35,218 bases of DNA from Polyangia bacterium (GCA_030426145.1 JAUHZF010000050.1:1-35218), one strand, 5' to 3'. Positions 14,691 to 23,743 are shown, counted from the first letter of the stretch. The notes: generated by a model from the sequence alone, not told the origin. A program made the numbers and translations.

Positions 14691-15722
14691 ATGTCCTGGG
14701 CCGGGGCGGGGATCCGTGGCGGCGCCGTCGGGCTGAGCCTGATGGCCCTCGCCGCCCCCGGGAGCGCCCAGGAGGTCGAAGCGGAGAAGGTCGAGGTGCG
14801 GCCCGACCTCCCGGGCCTCGCTGGCGTCGATCCCGACATCGAGCTGAGCGAACGCCGCAAGCGCGTGCTCGACAGCAAGGGCACGCCGTCACTTCCCGGC
14901 CTCACCCACCGCGACAACGCCTTCCTGTTCGAATACACCTTCGCCTTCGCCGAGCCGACGGCGGTGGGCTCGGCAGCCCCGCTCAACGACGAGACGGCCG
15001 TCGCCTACTCGGCGCGATGGCTGCTCGAGGCGCCCTTCGTAGATCGCGTGTGGTTCTTCGGGGTCACGAGCGACGTTGCGGCCGCCAGTGTGCCCAGCGG
15101 CCAGGACCCGCTCTCGGGCGGATCCGCCCTCATTCTCGGCAACCCCGAGCTCTGGGCGCGCGGCATGTGGACGAGCGAGGCGGGACTGTCGGCCGGCGGC
15201 GGGCTCGGCGTGGTCGTGCCCGTGCCACGGCGTTTCTCGCCCCTCGAGGCGACAGTCGTTCGCGCCATCCGCGTGGTGCGGCCGTGGGACTTCCCCCACT
15301 TCGACGACATGGTGATCACGGCACGCCCTTGGTTCGACATCCGCCATGTCACGGGACCCGTCACCCTTCAGATCCGGCAGGGGCTCGACCTCTCCGTCGT
15401 CGCCCGCGACCTGCGCGACAACGAAAACCGCTACGACCTCACCGCCATCCTCATCGGCTACGTCGGACTCCGTCCCTTCGAGCCCGTCACCTTCGGGATC
15501 GAGGCGGCCGAGGTCTACCAAATCACCGCCGACACCGCCGCCGAAGGCTGTGCCGAGCCGTGCGACGGGCTCCGGGCGCAGTTCACGCTCTCCCCTTCGC
15601 TCCGGGTCCACCTCCCGGTCATCACGCCGTCGCTCGCCGTGCTCTTGCCGCTGTCGACCCCGCTCCGCGGCGAAGTCACCAGCTACGTCGCCGGACGCCT
15701 GTTCCTCGAGGCCGTGTTCTGA
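14691..15722 (+). CDS. Predicted outer-membrane/periplasmic protein
   Basis: The 343-residue product has a signal peptide (about 1-26, ending LMALAAPGSAQ). The mature part has alternating hydrophobic strands and aromatic ends such as AVAYSARWLLEAPFVDRVWF, LSAGGGLGVVVPVP and the final VTSYVAGRLFLEAVF with terminal Phe, which suggests a beta-barrel outer-membrane protein. No family can be named. Two cysteines lie close together in TAAEGCAEPCDGL. It starts seven bases after the rseP stop and is likely co-transcribed with it, which suits a role in the envelope but does not prove a functional link. Confidence 0.7.
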   Translation: MSWAGAGIRGGAVGLSLMALAAPGSAQEVEAEKVEVRPDLPGLAGVDPDIELSERRKRVLDSKGTPSLPGLTHRDNAFLFEYTFAFAEPTAVGSAAPLNDETAVAYSARWLLEAPFVDRVWFFGVTSDVAAASVPSGQDPLSGGSALILGNPELWARGMWTSEAGLSAGGGLGVVVPVPRRFSPLEATVVRAIRVVRPWDFPHFDDMVITARPWFDIRHVTGPVTLQIRQGLDLSVVARDLRDNENRYDLTAILIGYVGLRPFEPVTFGIEAAEVYQITADTAAEGCAEPCDGLRAQFTLSPSLRVHLPVITPSLAVLLPLSTPLRGEVTSYVAGRLFLEAVF

Positions 15723-15752
15723 GGCGCGTTTCCGCCAACACCCACATCGATC

Positions 15753-15758
15753 TACAGT
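15753..15758 (+). promoter_or_regulatory. Putative -10 element TACAGT before kinase gene
   Basis: TACAGT is followed by six bases and a GTG at 15765, matching the spacing seen at other leaderless candidates. This favours the GTG at 15765 over the GTG at 15759. Confidence 0.35.
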
Positions 15759-15764
15759 GTGCCG

Positions 15765-16730
15765 GTGGATGGTCCCGGTGACACCATCGCCGACCGCTAC
15801 GAGCTCGTCAAAGTAGCGGGATCCGGCGGCATGGCCACAGTGTGGAAGGCCATGCTGCGCGGCGCCGAGGGCTTCCAGCGTCCGGTATGCATCAAGCGGA
15901 TCCGCGAGCCCTTGAGCTACGACGAGGGCTTCCGCGCGATGTTCGTGGAAGAGGCCCGGGTCAGCTCATCGCTGGTGCATCCCAACATCGTGCAGACCTA
16001 CGACTTCGGGGTCGACGACGGGCGCTACTTCCTCGTGATGGAGTGGGTCGAGGGCATGACCCTCGGCCGTTTCCTCAACCTGCTGCGTGAGCTCGAGGAA
16101 CCAGTGCCCTGGCAGTTTGCAGCCGCGATCGGGATCGAGGCGTTGCGCGCCCTCTCGGCCGCTCATGAGCGAACGACCGACGAGGGACATCCGGCCCCCG
16201 TCTACCACCGAGACGTCACGCCACAGAACATCCTGCTGAGCGAGGCGGGGGTGGTGAAGCTGACCGACTTCGGCCTCGCCCGCGCCATGGACCGCGTACG
16301 CATCACGGCCACCAACATCGTGAAGGGAAAAGTCGGCTACCTCGCCCCCGAGATGGTGGCGGGCGATCCCCCTTCACCCCAGACCGACATCTACTCGATG
16401 GGGGTCGTGCTCTGGCAGTGCCTCGCCGGACGCCGGCTCTTCTCCGGGAAGAACGACGCCGAGATCATGGCCGCGGCGCGCAAGGGCGACGTGCCCCCGG
16501 TGGCCGAGGTGCGCGAGGACGTGCCCGCGCACCTCGCGGCGATCGTCGAGCGCGCCCTCGCCGCCGACCCGGCCGACCGATTCGAGAGCGCCGAGCAGAT
16601 GAGCCGGGTGCTCGCGCGTCTGCTCCGCACCATCCCTCAACGCGTGGATGCCGCCCATCTCTCGCAGTGGATCGGCGGTCTCATGCGCTTCGAACAGACT
16701 GGCGAACCACCTTCCCTACGGTCGCCCTGA
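15765..16730 (+). CDS. Ser/Thr protein kinase, soluble type
   Basis: The 321-residue product is almost entirely kinase domain. Visible motifs are the loop VAGSGGMATVW, Lys44 in VCIKRI, the catalytic loop YHRDVTPQNILL, DFG in LTDFGLARA, YLAPEM and the helix F segment DIYSMGVVLWQCLAGR, so it should be active. HRDVTPQN instead of HRDLKPxN is a variant frequent in myxobacterial kinases. No membrane helix or sensor domain is attached; the C-terminal 40 residues are a short helical tail. An upstream GTG at 15759 would add two residues. It lies 36 bases after the envelope gene with its own likely promoter. Its substrates are unknown. Confidence 0.9.
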   Translation: MDGPGDTIADRYELVKVAGSGGMATVWKAMLRGAEGFQRPVCIKRIREPLSYDEGFRAMFVEEARVSSSLVHPNIVQTYDFGVDDGRYFLVMEWVEGMTLGRFLNLLRELEEPVPWQFAAAIGIEALRALSAAHERTTDEGHPAPVYHRDVTPQNILLSEAGVVKLTDFGLARAMDRVRITATNIVKGKVGYLAPEMVAGDPPSPQTDIYSMGVVLWQCLAGRRLFSGKNDAEIMAAARKGDVPPVAEVREDVPAHLAAIVERALAADPADRFESAEQMSRVLARLLRTIPQRVDAAHLSQWIGGLMRFEQTGEPPSLRSP

Positions 16731-16788
16731 AGGCACCTTTCGGCAGGTTTGACGCCGCGATCCCTCGGCCTCAGGGTGCGCGGCACGC

Positions 16789-17517
16789 GTGTCCATCTCC
16801 GACGATTCTCCCAACCGCCCGATCTGTAGCGACAATCCCGAGACCGTCGACGTGGTCGAGGAGGCACTCACCAGCCTCTGGTCCGTCGCCAACAAGCTCT
16901 CGCGCATCCGCCCTTCGCGGCGCGACCGCTACAGCGTCACCGTCTTCGGCTCCTCCCGCATCCGCCCTGGGGGCGAGCTCTACGAGGACGTGAAACGACT
17001 CACCACGGTGCTGTCGCAGATGCGCTGTGACATCGTCACCGGCGGTGGGCCCGGCCTGATGCAGGCGGCCAACGAAGGCGCCCAGATCGGGGACCCCGAA
17101 GACGTGGCCCGCTCGATCGGGGTACGCATCGCACTGCCTTTCGAGAAGGAGCCCAATCCTTTCGTCGAGCAGGTCTACACCCACCAGACCTTCTACACGC
17201 GGCTCCACCACTTCGTCCGACTCTCGGACGCCTTCGTCGTCGTCGGCGGGGGCATCGGCACCACCCTGGAGCTGATGTTGATCTGGCAGCTCCTTCAGGT
17301 GCGCCACATCGACGACCTGCCGCTCATCCTCGTCGGCGACATGTGGAAGGAGCTCGTCGCCTGGGCCCAGAAGCACATGATCGAGCACGACCCGCCGCTG
17401 GCCAACGCCGACGACGTCGACCTGTGCATCTGCGTCGACACCGTCGACGAGGCGATCGCGCTGCTGCGTCCACACGTCGAGACCTTCAACGCCACCCACT
17501 CCATCCGTAACCCCTGA
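16789..17517 (+). CDS. LOG-family phosphoribohydrolase-like protein
   Basis: The 242-residue protein has the Rossmann-like features of the LOG (lysine decarboxylase-like) family, whose studied members cleave nucleoside 5'-monophosphates to base and ribose 5-phosphate. VTVFGSSRIRPGGELYEDVKRL opens the fold, VTGGGPGLMQAANEGA is the first nucleotide loop, and GGGIGTTLELMLIWQLLQ is the PGGxGTxxE-like catalytic segment, with Gly in place of Pro and the Glu retained. The first 50 residues are a charged extension. A GTG start at 16789 is the first credible one; no good Shine-Dalgarno is seen. It precedes rph by 22 bases, suggesting a nucleotide/RNA-metabolism cluster. Confidence 0.85.
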   Translation: MSISDDSPNRPICSDNPETVDVVEEALTSLWSVANKLSRIRPSRRDRYSVTVFGSSRIRPGGELYEDVKRLTTVLSQMRCDIVTGGGPGLMQAANEGAQIGDPEDVARSIGVRIALPFEKEPNPFVEQVYTHQTFYTRLHHFVRLSDAFVVVGGGIGTTLELMLIWQLLQVRHIDDLPLILVGDMWKELVAWAQKHMIEHDPPLANADDVDLCICVDTVDEAIALLRPHVETFNATHSIRNP

Positions 17518-17539
17518 TCGAATCGAAGAGAACGAACGC

Positions 17540-18286
17540 ATGCCCAAGCGCGAGGGACGCAGCCTGATGAAGCACCGGCCGGTCGAAATGCAGACCGGCT
17601 TTCACCGCAACGCCGAGGGGTCGGTCCTGTACCGTGCCGGCGGAACCGTGGTCCTGGCCACCGCCTCCATCGACGACAACCTTCCCAAGTGGATGAAGGA
17701 GGAGGAGGGGGGATGGCTCACCGCGGAGTACCAGATGCACCCGCGCGCCAACCCCTCTCGCCGCGACAACCGCGAGGGTCGTGGCAAGCCGCCCAAGGGA
17801 CGCACGATGGAGATCCAACGCCTCGTGGGTCGTTCGTTGCGGAGCGCGCTCGACATGAAGCGCCTCGGGCCGCGGGTCATCACCGTCGACTGCGACGTGC
17901 TCGAGGCCGACGGCGGGACGCGCACCGCATCGATCACCGCCGGCTACGTCGCGACCGCGATCGCCATCCACGGACTCGGGCTCATCGGGGTGTTGCGCGA
18001 CCAGATCGCCGCCATCAGCGTGGGCTTCGTCGACGATGAGGTCAGGGTCGACCTCGACTACGCCGAGGACAGCACCGCCCGGGTCGACATGAACGTGGTG
18101 GCCAGCGCCTCCGGCAACCTGGTCGAGGTTCAAGGTACGGCCGAGGGACAAGCCATTGCGCGCAAGGACTTCGATGCCATGCTCGACGCGGGGGTGGCGT
18201 CCGTGAAGGAGCTCTGCGACCTCCAACGCAAGACCCTCGACGCTTGCGACGTGAGCCTCGACATCCTGATGAAGCGCATGAGCTGA
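17540..18286 (+). CDS. rph: Ribonuclease PH
   Basis: The 248-residue protein matches RNase PH throughout: an N-terminal GSVLYRAGGTVVLATASID, WLTAEYQMHPRANPSRRDNR, the GRSLRSALDM helix, ITVDCDVLEADGGTRTASITAGYVA and LDYAEDSTARVDMNVV. The enzyme removes nucleotides from tRNA 3' ends using phosphate and forms a hexameric ring in the cytoplasm. Length is normal for the family (about 240-260). It has a GAAGAGAA site before the ATG. The next gene (RdgB-like) starts one base after the stop; rph-rdgB is a widespread gene pair. Confidence 0.95.
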   Translation: MPKREGRSLMKHRPVEMQTGFHRNAEGSVLYRAGGTVVLATASIDDNLPKWMKEEEGGWLTAEYQMHPRANPSRRDNREGRGKPPKGRTMEIQRLVGRSLRSALDMKRLGPRVITVDCDVLEADGGTRTASITAGYVATAIAIHGLGLIGVLRDQIAAISVGFVDDEVRVDLDYAEDSTARVDMNVVASASGNLVEVQGTAEGQAIARKDFDAMLDAGVASVKELCDLQRKTLDACDVSLDILMKRMS

Positions 18287-18287
18287 G

Positions 18288-18980
18288 ATGACCGTCACGC
18301 ACCTCACGATCGTGGTCGCGTCCGACAAACGGGCGCTCAAGGCCGAAGCCCGGGCCCTCGTGGCCGAGCTTCCGATCGAGGTGCTGGCGCCGTCCGAGGT
18401 GCTCGACAACTACCCCGGCGCCCCCTTCGAAGGCGACGACCTCGAAGCTTACGCGGTGCATCGCGCGCGGCACCTCGCCGAGCACGCTCAGCTCGTGACC
18501 GTGGCCGAGGCGGCGGGCCTCGAGGTGGCTTCCCTCGGAGGGCGCCCCGGGGTGCGCTCCCCACGCTTTGCGCGCGAAGGGGCCACCGACGCCGAGAACA
18601 ACGCCGAGCTGTTGCGCCGCCTCGACGAGATGACGGGCGAAGATCGGCGCGCGCAGTTTCGCTCCGTGCTCGCCGTCGTCGACCCCTACCGCCCCGGTGA
18701 GCCCTTGGTGGTCGAGGCCACCTGCCCGGGTCGCATCGCACGCAAGCCGAGTGGGGCGGGCGGCTTCGGCTACGACTCGCTCTTCATCGTCGACGGGGTC
18801 GAGGGCGACCGCACCCTGGCCGAGCTCACCGAAGAGGAGACCGAGCGCGTGAGTCACCGCCATCAGGCCCTGCGTCTGTTGGCTGCGCCCCTCGACGCCC
18901 TCCTGCGCCAGCGGCTCGCCGAAGCGCACCAGATCCTCTCCGGCCAGTACGAACCGCCGCCTTCGTCGCAGCGCTGGTAG
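18288..18980 (+). CDS. RdgB/HAM1-like protein with degenerate active site
   Basis: The 230-residue product aligns by eye with RdgB, which hydrolyses ITP, dITP and XTP to monophosphates. Kept features are LGGRPGVRSPRFA, ATDAENNAELL, GGFGYDSLFIV and SHRHQALRLL. However, the N-terminal TGNxxK loop reads ASDKRALK, the ENAxxKA segment reads EAYAVHRA, and the acidic DDSG motif carrying the proposed general base reads EAAG (74-77). These are the substrate- and metal-binding positions, so normal activity is doubtful. It is one base downstream of rph, where a functional rdgB is normally found. It may be a repurposed nucleotide-binding protein, and a second intact copy may exist elsewhere. Confidence 0.8.
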   Translation: MTVTHLTIVVASDKRALKAEARALVAELPIEVLAPSEVLDNYPGAPFEGDDLEAYAVHRARHLAEHAQLVTVAEAAGLEVASLGGRPGVRSPRFAREGATDAENNAELLRRLDEMTGEDRRAQFRSVLAVVDPYRPGEPLVVEATCPGRIARKPSGAGGFGYDSLFIVDGVEGDRTLAELTEEETERVSHRHQALRLLAAPLDALLRQRLAEAHQILSGQYEPPPSSQRW

Positions 18981-19017
18981 CCCCCCAGTGGCCTCCGACG
19001 GCCACGCGGTGTAGGCC

Positions 19018-19839
19018 ATGGGCGTGATGGATTCGATGTTTGCCCCCGGCCTCTTCGCCGGACAGACCTGCATCGTCACGGGCGGCGGCAGCGGGATCGG
19101 TCTCTGTACCGCCAAGGAGCTGCGCCGCCTCGGGGCGAACGTCGCCATTTGCGGGCGTACGCCAGAGAAGCTCCAGCGGGCCAAGGCCGAGCTCGAGACC
19201 ATCGAGAGCCCCGGCGTCGGCCCCGTGTTCGCCCAGCCGTGTGACATCCGGGAGCCGGAGCAGATCGAAGCCTTCGTGGCCGGGGTGCTCGACGCCTTCG
19301 GCCAGGTGGACGTGCTCGTCAACAACGCCGGTGGACAGTTTCCCAGCCCGGCCGAGCACCTGTCGCCCAACGGCTGGACGGCCGTGGTTCGGAACAACCT
19401 CAACGGCACCTTCTTCATGACCCGGGCGGTGGCCACCCAAGCCATGATCCCCAAGAAGCGAGGGCGCATCGTGATGGTGACGGCCATGGTGGCGCGCGGC
19501 TTCCCGGGCATGGCCCACACCGGCGCTGCCCGGGCCGGCGTGGAGAACCTCACCCAGACGCTGGCCATCGAGTGGGCGCAGCACAACCTCCGGGTCAACT
19601 GCGTCGCCCCCGGGGTCATCCGGTCGAGCGGCACCGACCAATACGGGGAAGCCCTGCTCGAGATGGGGCGCAAGTCGACCCCACTGCGACGCCTCGGCAC
19701 GGTGGAGGAGGTGATGCGGGTCATCGTCTTCCTCGCCTCTGATGCAAACGACTTCGTGACCGGCAGCAACTACCGCGTGGACGGCGGCCAGAGCCTCTGG
19801 GGAGATACCTGGCCGATCCCGGATCCCATCGAGACCTGA
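19018..19839 (+). CDS. SDR oxidoreductase, trans-2-enoyl-CoA reductase-like
   Basis: The 273-residue protein is a short-chain dehydrogenase/reductase: TGGGSGIG at about 22-29 for cofactor binding, LVNNAGG near 100, and a C-terminal GSNYRVDGG. Text such as NNAGGQFPSPAEHLSPNGW and GAARAGVENLTQTLAIEWA closely follows peroxisomal trans-2-enoyl-CoA reductase/2,4-dienoyl-CoA reductase relatives, so a role in fatty acyl-CoA metabolism is likely. At the usual YxxxK position the sequence is T-G-A-A-R, as in those relatives. The ATG at 19018 is used; ATGs or GTGs at 19024-19027 are possible. Its stop overlaps the start of the membrane protein that follows (TGATG). Confidence 0.85.
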   Translation: MGVMDSMFAPGLFAGQTCIVTGGGSGIGLCTAKELRRLGANVAICGRTPEKLQRAKAELETIESPGVGPVFAQPCDIREPEQIEAFVAGVLDAFGQVDVLVNNAGGQFPSPAEHLSPNGWTAVVRNNLNGTFFMTRAVATQAMIPKKRGRIVMVTAMVARGFPGMAHTGAARAGVENLTQTLAIEWAQHNLRVNCVAPGVIRSSGTDQYGEALLEMGRKSTPLRRLGTVEEVMRVIVFLASDANDFVTGSNYRVDGGQSLWGDTWPIPDPIET

Positions 19840-22070
19840 TGGCGAACGGAGCTCTCTTGCAGCTCTACCGCGGGGCGCGGTGGGCGCTGGGCCATTGGAT
19901 GCGCTTCGAGCGCTGGCTGCTCGATTGGTTTCGAGGCCGCGAGCCCAAGCTCCGCTACACGATCTTGCCGTTCATCCTGTTGAGCACGCTGCTCTACATG
20001 CGATGGCCGGACACGAACTACATCTTCGACGAGCAGGAGGCACTGCTCGCCAACCCCTACGTCAACGGCAAACAAGACCTCCAGTTCTGGGACGTCATCC
20101 ACCGCGACTTCTGGGGCCTGCCTCCCAATGCGAGCATCGGCTCCTATCGGCCCATCCCCAACATCATCTGGCGGGCCACCTGGAGCATCTCCAAGCACCC
20201 CTTCGTCCACAGTCTCTACAATCTGCTGTTCCACGGGCTCAATGGCGCCATGCTCGCGAGCTTCGCCTATGCCGTGAGCAAGCGCCGCCTCTACGGCTGG
20301 CTCGTGGGGGCCACCTTCGTCACCGCAGGCGTGCTCACCGAGGCGGTGAGCGGCATCGTGGGCATCGCCGACGTGCTCGGCGGCATCGGGGCCGTGACCG
20401 CGCTGCTCTGCCTGCGCCTGCCCGCGACCTTCATGGCGCCCGGGGTCTTCCTCTGCGTGACCTTCGGACTCTTCTGTAAAGAGAGCGCCATCGTCTGCGT
20501 TCCCCTGCTCCCGGTGGCGGCCGCCCTCACGGCGCCCATGCTGCACCCCCACAAGCCGTCGCGGTTTGGGCGCGCCATCCTCGCCTTCCTCGCGGCGCTG
20601 TCGGCGATGGTGCTCTACGTCGAGCTGCGGAAACACTGGTTCCCCTCGCCATTGCCGTCGGAGCTGAACGAGCCGCTACCGGATGATGCGGGCACGCTGC
20701 AGTTCCTGTTCCGCGACTTCCTCGTCTGGTTCCACCAAGCGCCCCTGCCCACCGACCCCGTCATCAACAATCCGCTCGCCAACGCCCCCAAGGCCGACCG
20801 CTACGCCGGCGCCCTGCGGGTCTACTGGCGGGGCCTCACCCAGGTCTTTCTCCCCGTGAACCTGAGCGGGGACTACTCGTACAACCAGGAGCCGGTCCCC
20901 GACGACGTGAACGGGTGGGAGACGATGGCCGGCGGGGTGATGATGCTGGTGCCGCCCGTGGTGGGCCTGCTTCTATGGCTCCGAGCCATGGCCACCGAGT
21001 GGCGCGACGCGCGTCGCGCGGTGCCGGAGGGACCAGCCACCGAAGCCGTCGATGCGCTGTATGCCGAGCGCACCTGGAGTCCAGTAGGGCCCATGATGAC
21101 CCGCCTTCAGCGACGGGCTGCGCGCTGGCCCATCCTCGCGGCGGGCATCATCTTCACCCTCGCTGGGCTGTATCTCTTTTGGCGCGACGGCCACCGCTGG
21201 TGGGAGGCGGAGGTCGAATGGCTCGAAGTGGCGCCGCGCGCGGTGGCGGTGCTCTGTTTGGGTATCGGCCTCACCATCGATGGGCGAGGGAGCATCAAGC
21301 GCCCTCTCACCGCTGCTGGCGTTTGGCCCTGGCGTCACATCGCGCCGGTGATGCTGGCCATCGGCATGGTGTGGATGGTGGTGAGCTACTTCCCCCACAG
21401 CAACATCCCCAAGGTGCTGCCCACGGTGCGCGCCGAGCGCTTCTGGTACTTCCCCGTCATCGGCAGCTCCCTCGCCATCGCGGTGGCCCTCGCCTCCGTC
21501 TGTGAGCCTTTGCGGGGTCGCCGTCTGTGGCGCTGGTCCCTACCGGCCCTCGTGTGCGGTTTGTTCCTCGGCACCCAGGCCCAGCTCGCGCGGCGCCACG
21601 CCGCGCACTACACCGACGACCTCATCTTCTGGCGCGCGACCAAGGACGCCGTGCCCAACAGCGCCAAGGCCCACCTCAACTACTCGGTGATGGTGGGTGC
21701 ACGGGGCGACCTCGAGACGCGACTCGAGGAGAGCTACCGGGCCCTCGCCATCGCCCCCGGTTGGTCGATGGCGAACATCTACACCGGCGACACCCTCTGC
21801 CGCATGCACCGTCCCCACGACGCCTGGCCACACTACAAACACGGCTTCGAGCTCGCCCCCAACGACCGAGGCCTCATCTCCCTCGCGCTGCAGTGTATGC
21901 ACGACGAGAACATCCTCCTCGACTACGAGCGCGAGCTCCGCACGCTGTCTGGCGCCAACACCGGCTCTTGGCTCGCCTACCTCGTCGACGATACGCTCAA
22001 GAACCACGACGACCACGGAGGGGTCTCCCCCGACTACCGCCCCCGCAGCTACAACCAAGGCGCCGAGTAG
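19839..22070 (+). CDS. Multi-span membrane protein, TMTC-like GT-C/TPR
   Basis: The 743-residue product has about ten hydrophobic helices (first at about 46-63, ILPFILLSTLLYM) and an early acidic loop IFDEQEALLANPYVNG that resembles the D/E-containing first loop of GT-C glycosyltransferases of the TMTC/O-mannosyltransferase type. SIGSYRPIPNIIWR and the HSLYNLLFHGLNG segment also fit. The final 170 residues are soluble and TPR-like (AKAHLNYSVMVGARGDLETRLEESYRALAIAP; NIYTGDTLCRMHRPHDAWPHY). A role in transferring sugar from a lipid carrier to secreted proteins is inferred. It is translationally coupled to the SDR gene. Start by ATGA-type overlap. Confidence 0.75.
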   Translation: MANGALLQLYRGARWALGHWMRFERWLLDWFRGREPKLRYTILPFILLSTLLYMRWPDTNYIFDEQEALLANPYVNGKQDLQFWDVIHRDFWGLPPNASIGSYRPIPNIIWRATWSISKHPFVHSLYNLLFHGLNGAMLASFAYAVSKRRLYGWLVGATFVTAGVLTEAVSGIVGIADVLGGIGAVTALLCLRLPATFMAPGVFLCVTFGLFCKESAIVCVPLLPVAAALTAPMLHPHKPSRFGRAILAFLAALSAMVLYVELRKHWFPSPLPSELNEPLPDDAGTLQFLFRDFLVWFHQAPLPTDPVINNPLANAPKADRYAGALRVYWRGLTQVFLPVNLSGDYSYNQEPVPDDVNGWETMAGGVMMLVPPVVGLLLWLRAMATEWRDARRAVPEGPATEAVDALYAERTWSPVGPMMTRLQRRAARWPILAAGIIFTLAGLYLFWRDGHRWWEAEVEWLEVAPRAVAVLCLGIGLTIDGRGSIKRPLTAAGVWPWRHIAPVMLAIGMVWMVVSYFPHSNIPKVLPTVRAERFWYFPVIGSSLAIAVALASVCEPLRGRRLWRWSLPALVCGLFLGTQAQLARRHAAHYTDDLIFWRATKDAVPNSAKAHLNYSVMVGARGDLETRLEESYRALAIAPGWSMANIYTGDTLCRMHRPHDAWPHYKHGFELAPNDRGLISLALQCMHDENILLDYERELRTLSGANTGSWLAYLVDDTLKNHDDHGGVSPDYRPRSYNQGAE

Positions 22071-22075
22071 AGCTC

Positions 22076-22368
22076 ATGCGTCAGCTCGATGCTCAGACCG
22101 AGAAGCGAATCGACCGCCAGCTCCGTCGTGGCGACGACGTCGAACGCGTGATCGAGCGGCTCGCAGGCAAGGGGTGGGACCCCGGCGATGCGCGAGAAGC
22201 GGTCGAAGACCGCGCCGCGTCGTCCAGGACGCCATGCGCGAAGCCAACATGCAGCACACCCACGCCCCGCAATACGGCTGGGCCAAGACCGGTGGCGGCA
22301 TCGCAGGCGGACTCATTGTGGTGTGGCTCATCCTGAGGTTGCTGCGCCTCGTCATCGCCCTCTCCTGA
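22076..22368 (+). pseudogene. Small membrane protein gene, frameshifted
   Basis: The ATG at 22076, six bases after the previous stop, encodes MRQLDAQTEKRIDRQLRRGD and continues to GWDPGDAREAVEDRA. The next frame then supplies VVQDAMREANMQHTHAPQYG followed by a membrane helix (GGIAGGLIVVWLILRLLRLVIALS) to the stop at 22366-22368. Together they read as one protein of about 97 residues: a helical cytoplasmic head and a single C-terminal anchor. The frames join near GACCGCGCCGCGTCGTC (about 22208-22225); restoring one missing base would repair it. It may be a sequencing indel, a true pseudogene or, less likely, programmed frameshifting. Function unknown. Confidence 0.6.
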
Positions 22369-22417
22369 GCACGGCAGAGCAGGGTCCTCCCCATGGCCCC
22401 CGCAGGGGAGGTGCTCA

Positions 22418-23605
22418 TCATTGGGGTAGCGCTGACGTGGCTGGCCACCGTGGCGTAGGCCGGAGCTCGTCGACCGCCAATCCGCGCTCGAACCCTGGCC
22501 AAGGCGGCCGACGCTCGAGCTCAGCCTCGCAACGAGCAAATAGGTCTGGCCGCGCCTTCGTCTTCGCGCCCATGGAAATGCAAACGATGTACGCGCGCCT
22601 GATGGACGGCTCGAACGGGTCGCCGCACAGCGGAATGACCATGGGTTTGATCACCGGGGGAAACAATCGGTTGAACATGGCCTGGGCGTCGCGCCACATG
22701 CGACCCGCGTGCTCCGCGGCCCGAATCACTGCCTCTCCACACCCGAGTACGCTATGACCACGCGCGCTCGTGTAGTGCCTCTCGGCCCGCTGGTATTCGA
22801 GGATCGCACGCTCGGCGAGCTCACGGTTGGGCGCCGGACCCTTTCCCGCGATGAGCATCATCTTCCGTGCGCGAGCCGCATGTACGTCGCCGAGTCCAAT
22901 GTGGGCGTCGGTGACTGCGCATGCCGCACGCTGGATGCGACAGCGACTCAGAGCGGACGGGCTGCCAACCGGCCCTCCCGGCACCAGCTCTGTACGGTGC
23001 TTCGCCCAATGAGAGATCAACTGCCTCCAGATGGGGATCGCCTTCGATGTTTGCCCCGCGGTACGTCTCGCCGCGGTCTCGACGCCGAGCGCACGAACGA
23101 CCACGTCGAAATGCGCGCCCGCCGTCCAGCGTGCGTGCCGCGCATACGCGAGGGCACTTCGTACCTCCCCTCGACGCACCGCGTCCTCGCCCCACGTCGC
23201 GAGTAGGGTCGCGAGCTCGCGTCGGTGGGTCGGCCATAGCCTTCGGGTGAGGGAATCCAGGTCGAGCGGCAAGCGGAGAACGTGGCGTAGCCGCGCTGCC
23301 CAAAGGAGCGCGCGGGCAGCCTCGGGATGGCTCGGCTCGCTCTCTGCGAAGTGTTGATAGACCTGTTCGGCCTCCGCAAACAGACCACGCCGCTCGAGTG
23401 CCACCGCCTCGGGCGCGGCGGTTTCGGATGGCGGGACCAACTCATCCGGCGCGAATCCCTCACATGGACGTTCTGAGCCAAGCCATTGGCCGCCCCAGCT
23501 CGATGCACTCATCGAACCACAAGTCGTGGCCCCAGCCGTCGAAGGGAACAGAGCAAGCGCGAGAACCGCCACGAGCAAAGATGCAGCCCGACACATCGCC
23601 ATCAT
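22418..23605 (-). CDS. Secreted helical-repeat protein, unknown
   Basis: From the ATG at 23605 the product has 395 residues and a clear signal peptide MMAMCRAASLLVAVLALALF ending STAGA. The frame is open further upstream but without protein-like sequence. The mature part is alpha-helical with TPR-like pairs (GLFAEAEQVYQHFAESEPSH, EAARALLWAARLRHVLRLP, EVRSALAYARHARW, AERAILEYQRAERHY) and several cysteines (CGSMSASSW, CRIQRAAC, CGEAV, CGDPF). I cannot name a family. The start context has no good Shine-Dalgarno. It is divergent from the truncated envelope gene at 23744. Confidence 0.7.
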   Translation of the reverse strand: MMAMCRAASLLVAVLALALFPSTAGATTCGSMSASSWGGQWLGSERPCEGFAPDELVPPSETAAPEAVALERRGLFAEAEQVYQHFAESEPSHPEAARALLWAARLRHVLRLPLDLDSLTRRLWPTHRRELATLLATWGEDAVRRGEVRSALAYARHARWTAGAHFDVVVRALGVETAARRTAGQTSKAIPIWRQLISHWAKHRTELVPGGPVGSPSALSRCRIQRAACAVTDAHIGLGDVHAARARKMMLIAGKGPAPNRELAERAILEYQRAERHYTSARGHSVLGCGEAVIRAAEHAGRMWRDAQAMFNRLFPPVIKPMVIPLCGDPFEPSIRRAYIVCISMGAKTKARPDLFARCEAELERRPPWPGFERGLAVDELRPTPRWPATSALPQ

Positions 23606-23743
23606 CGTGTCGACGTCTTGCCGCGGTGATCGATCTGCTCGAGGAAGGCGATGGGGTCCACCGGCCAACAACTTGGGCCCGCCTTGGAACCCCTCCATAG
23701 GTCCGTCGGAGACGAGGCGCGTGGCCTCCTCGAGTGAGAATCG

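Noticed and set aside
18042-19769. Long minus-strand open frame across rdgB-like and SDR genes
   Set aside because: It crosses two well-supported genes and its translation shows no domain or sensible composition.
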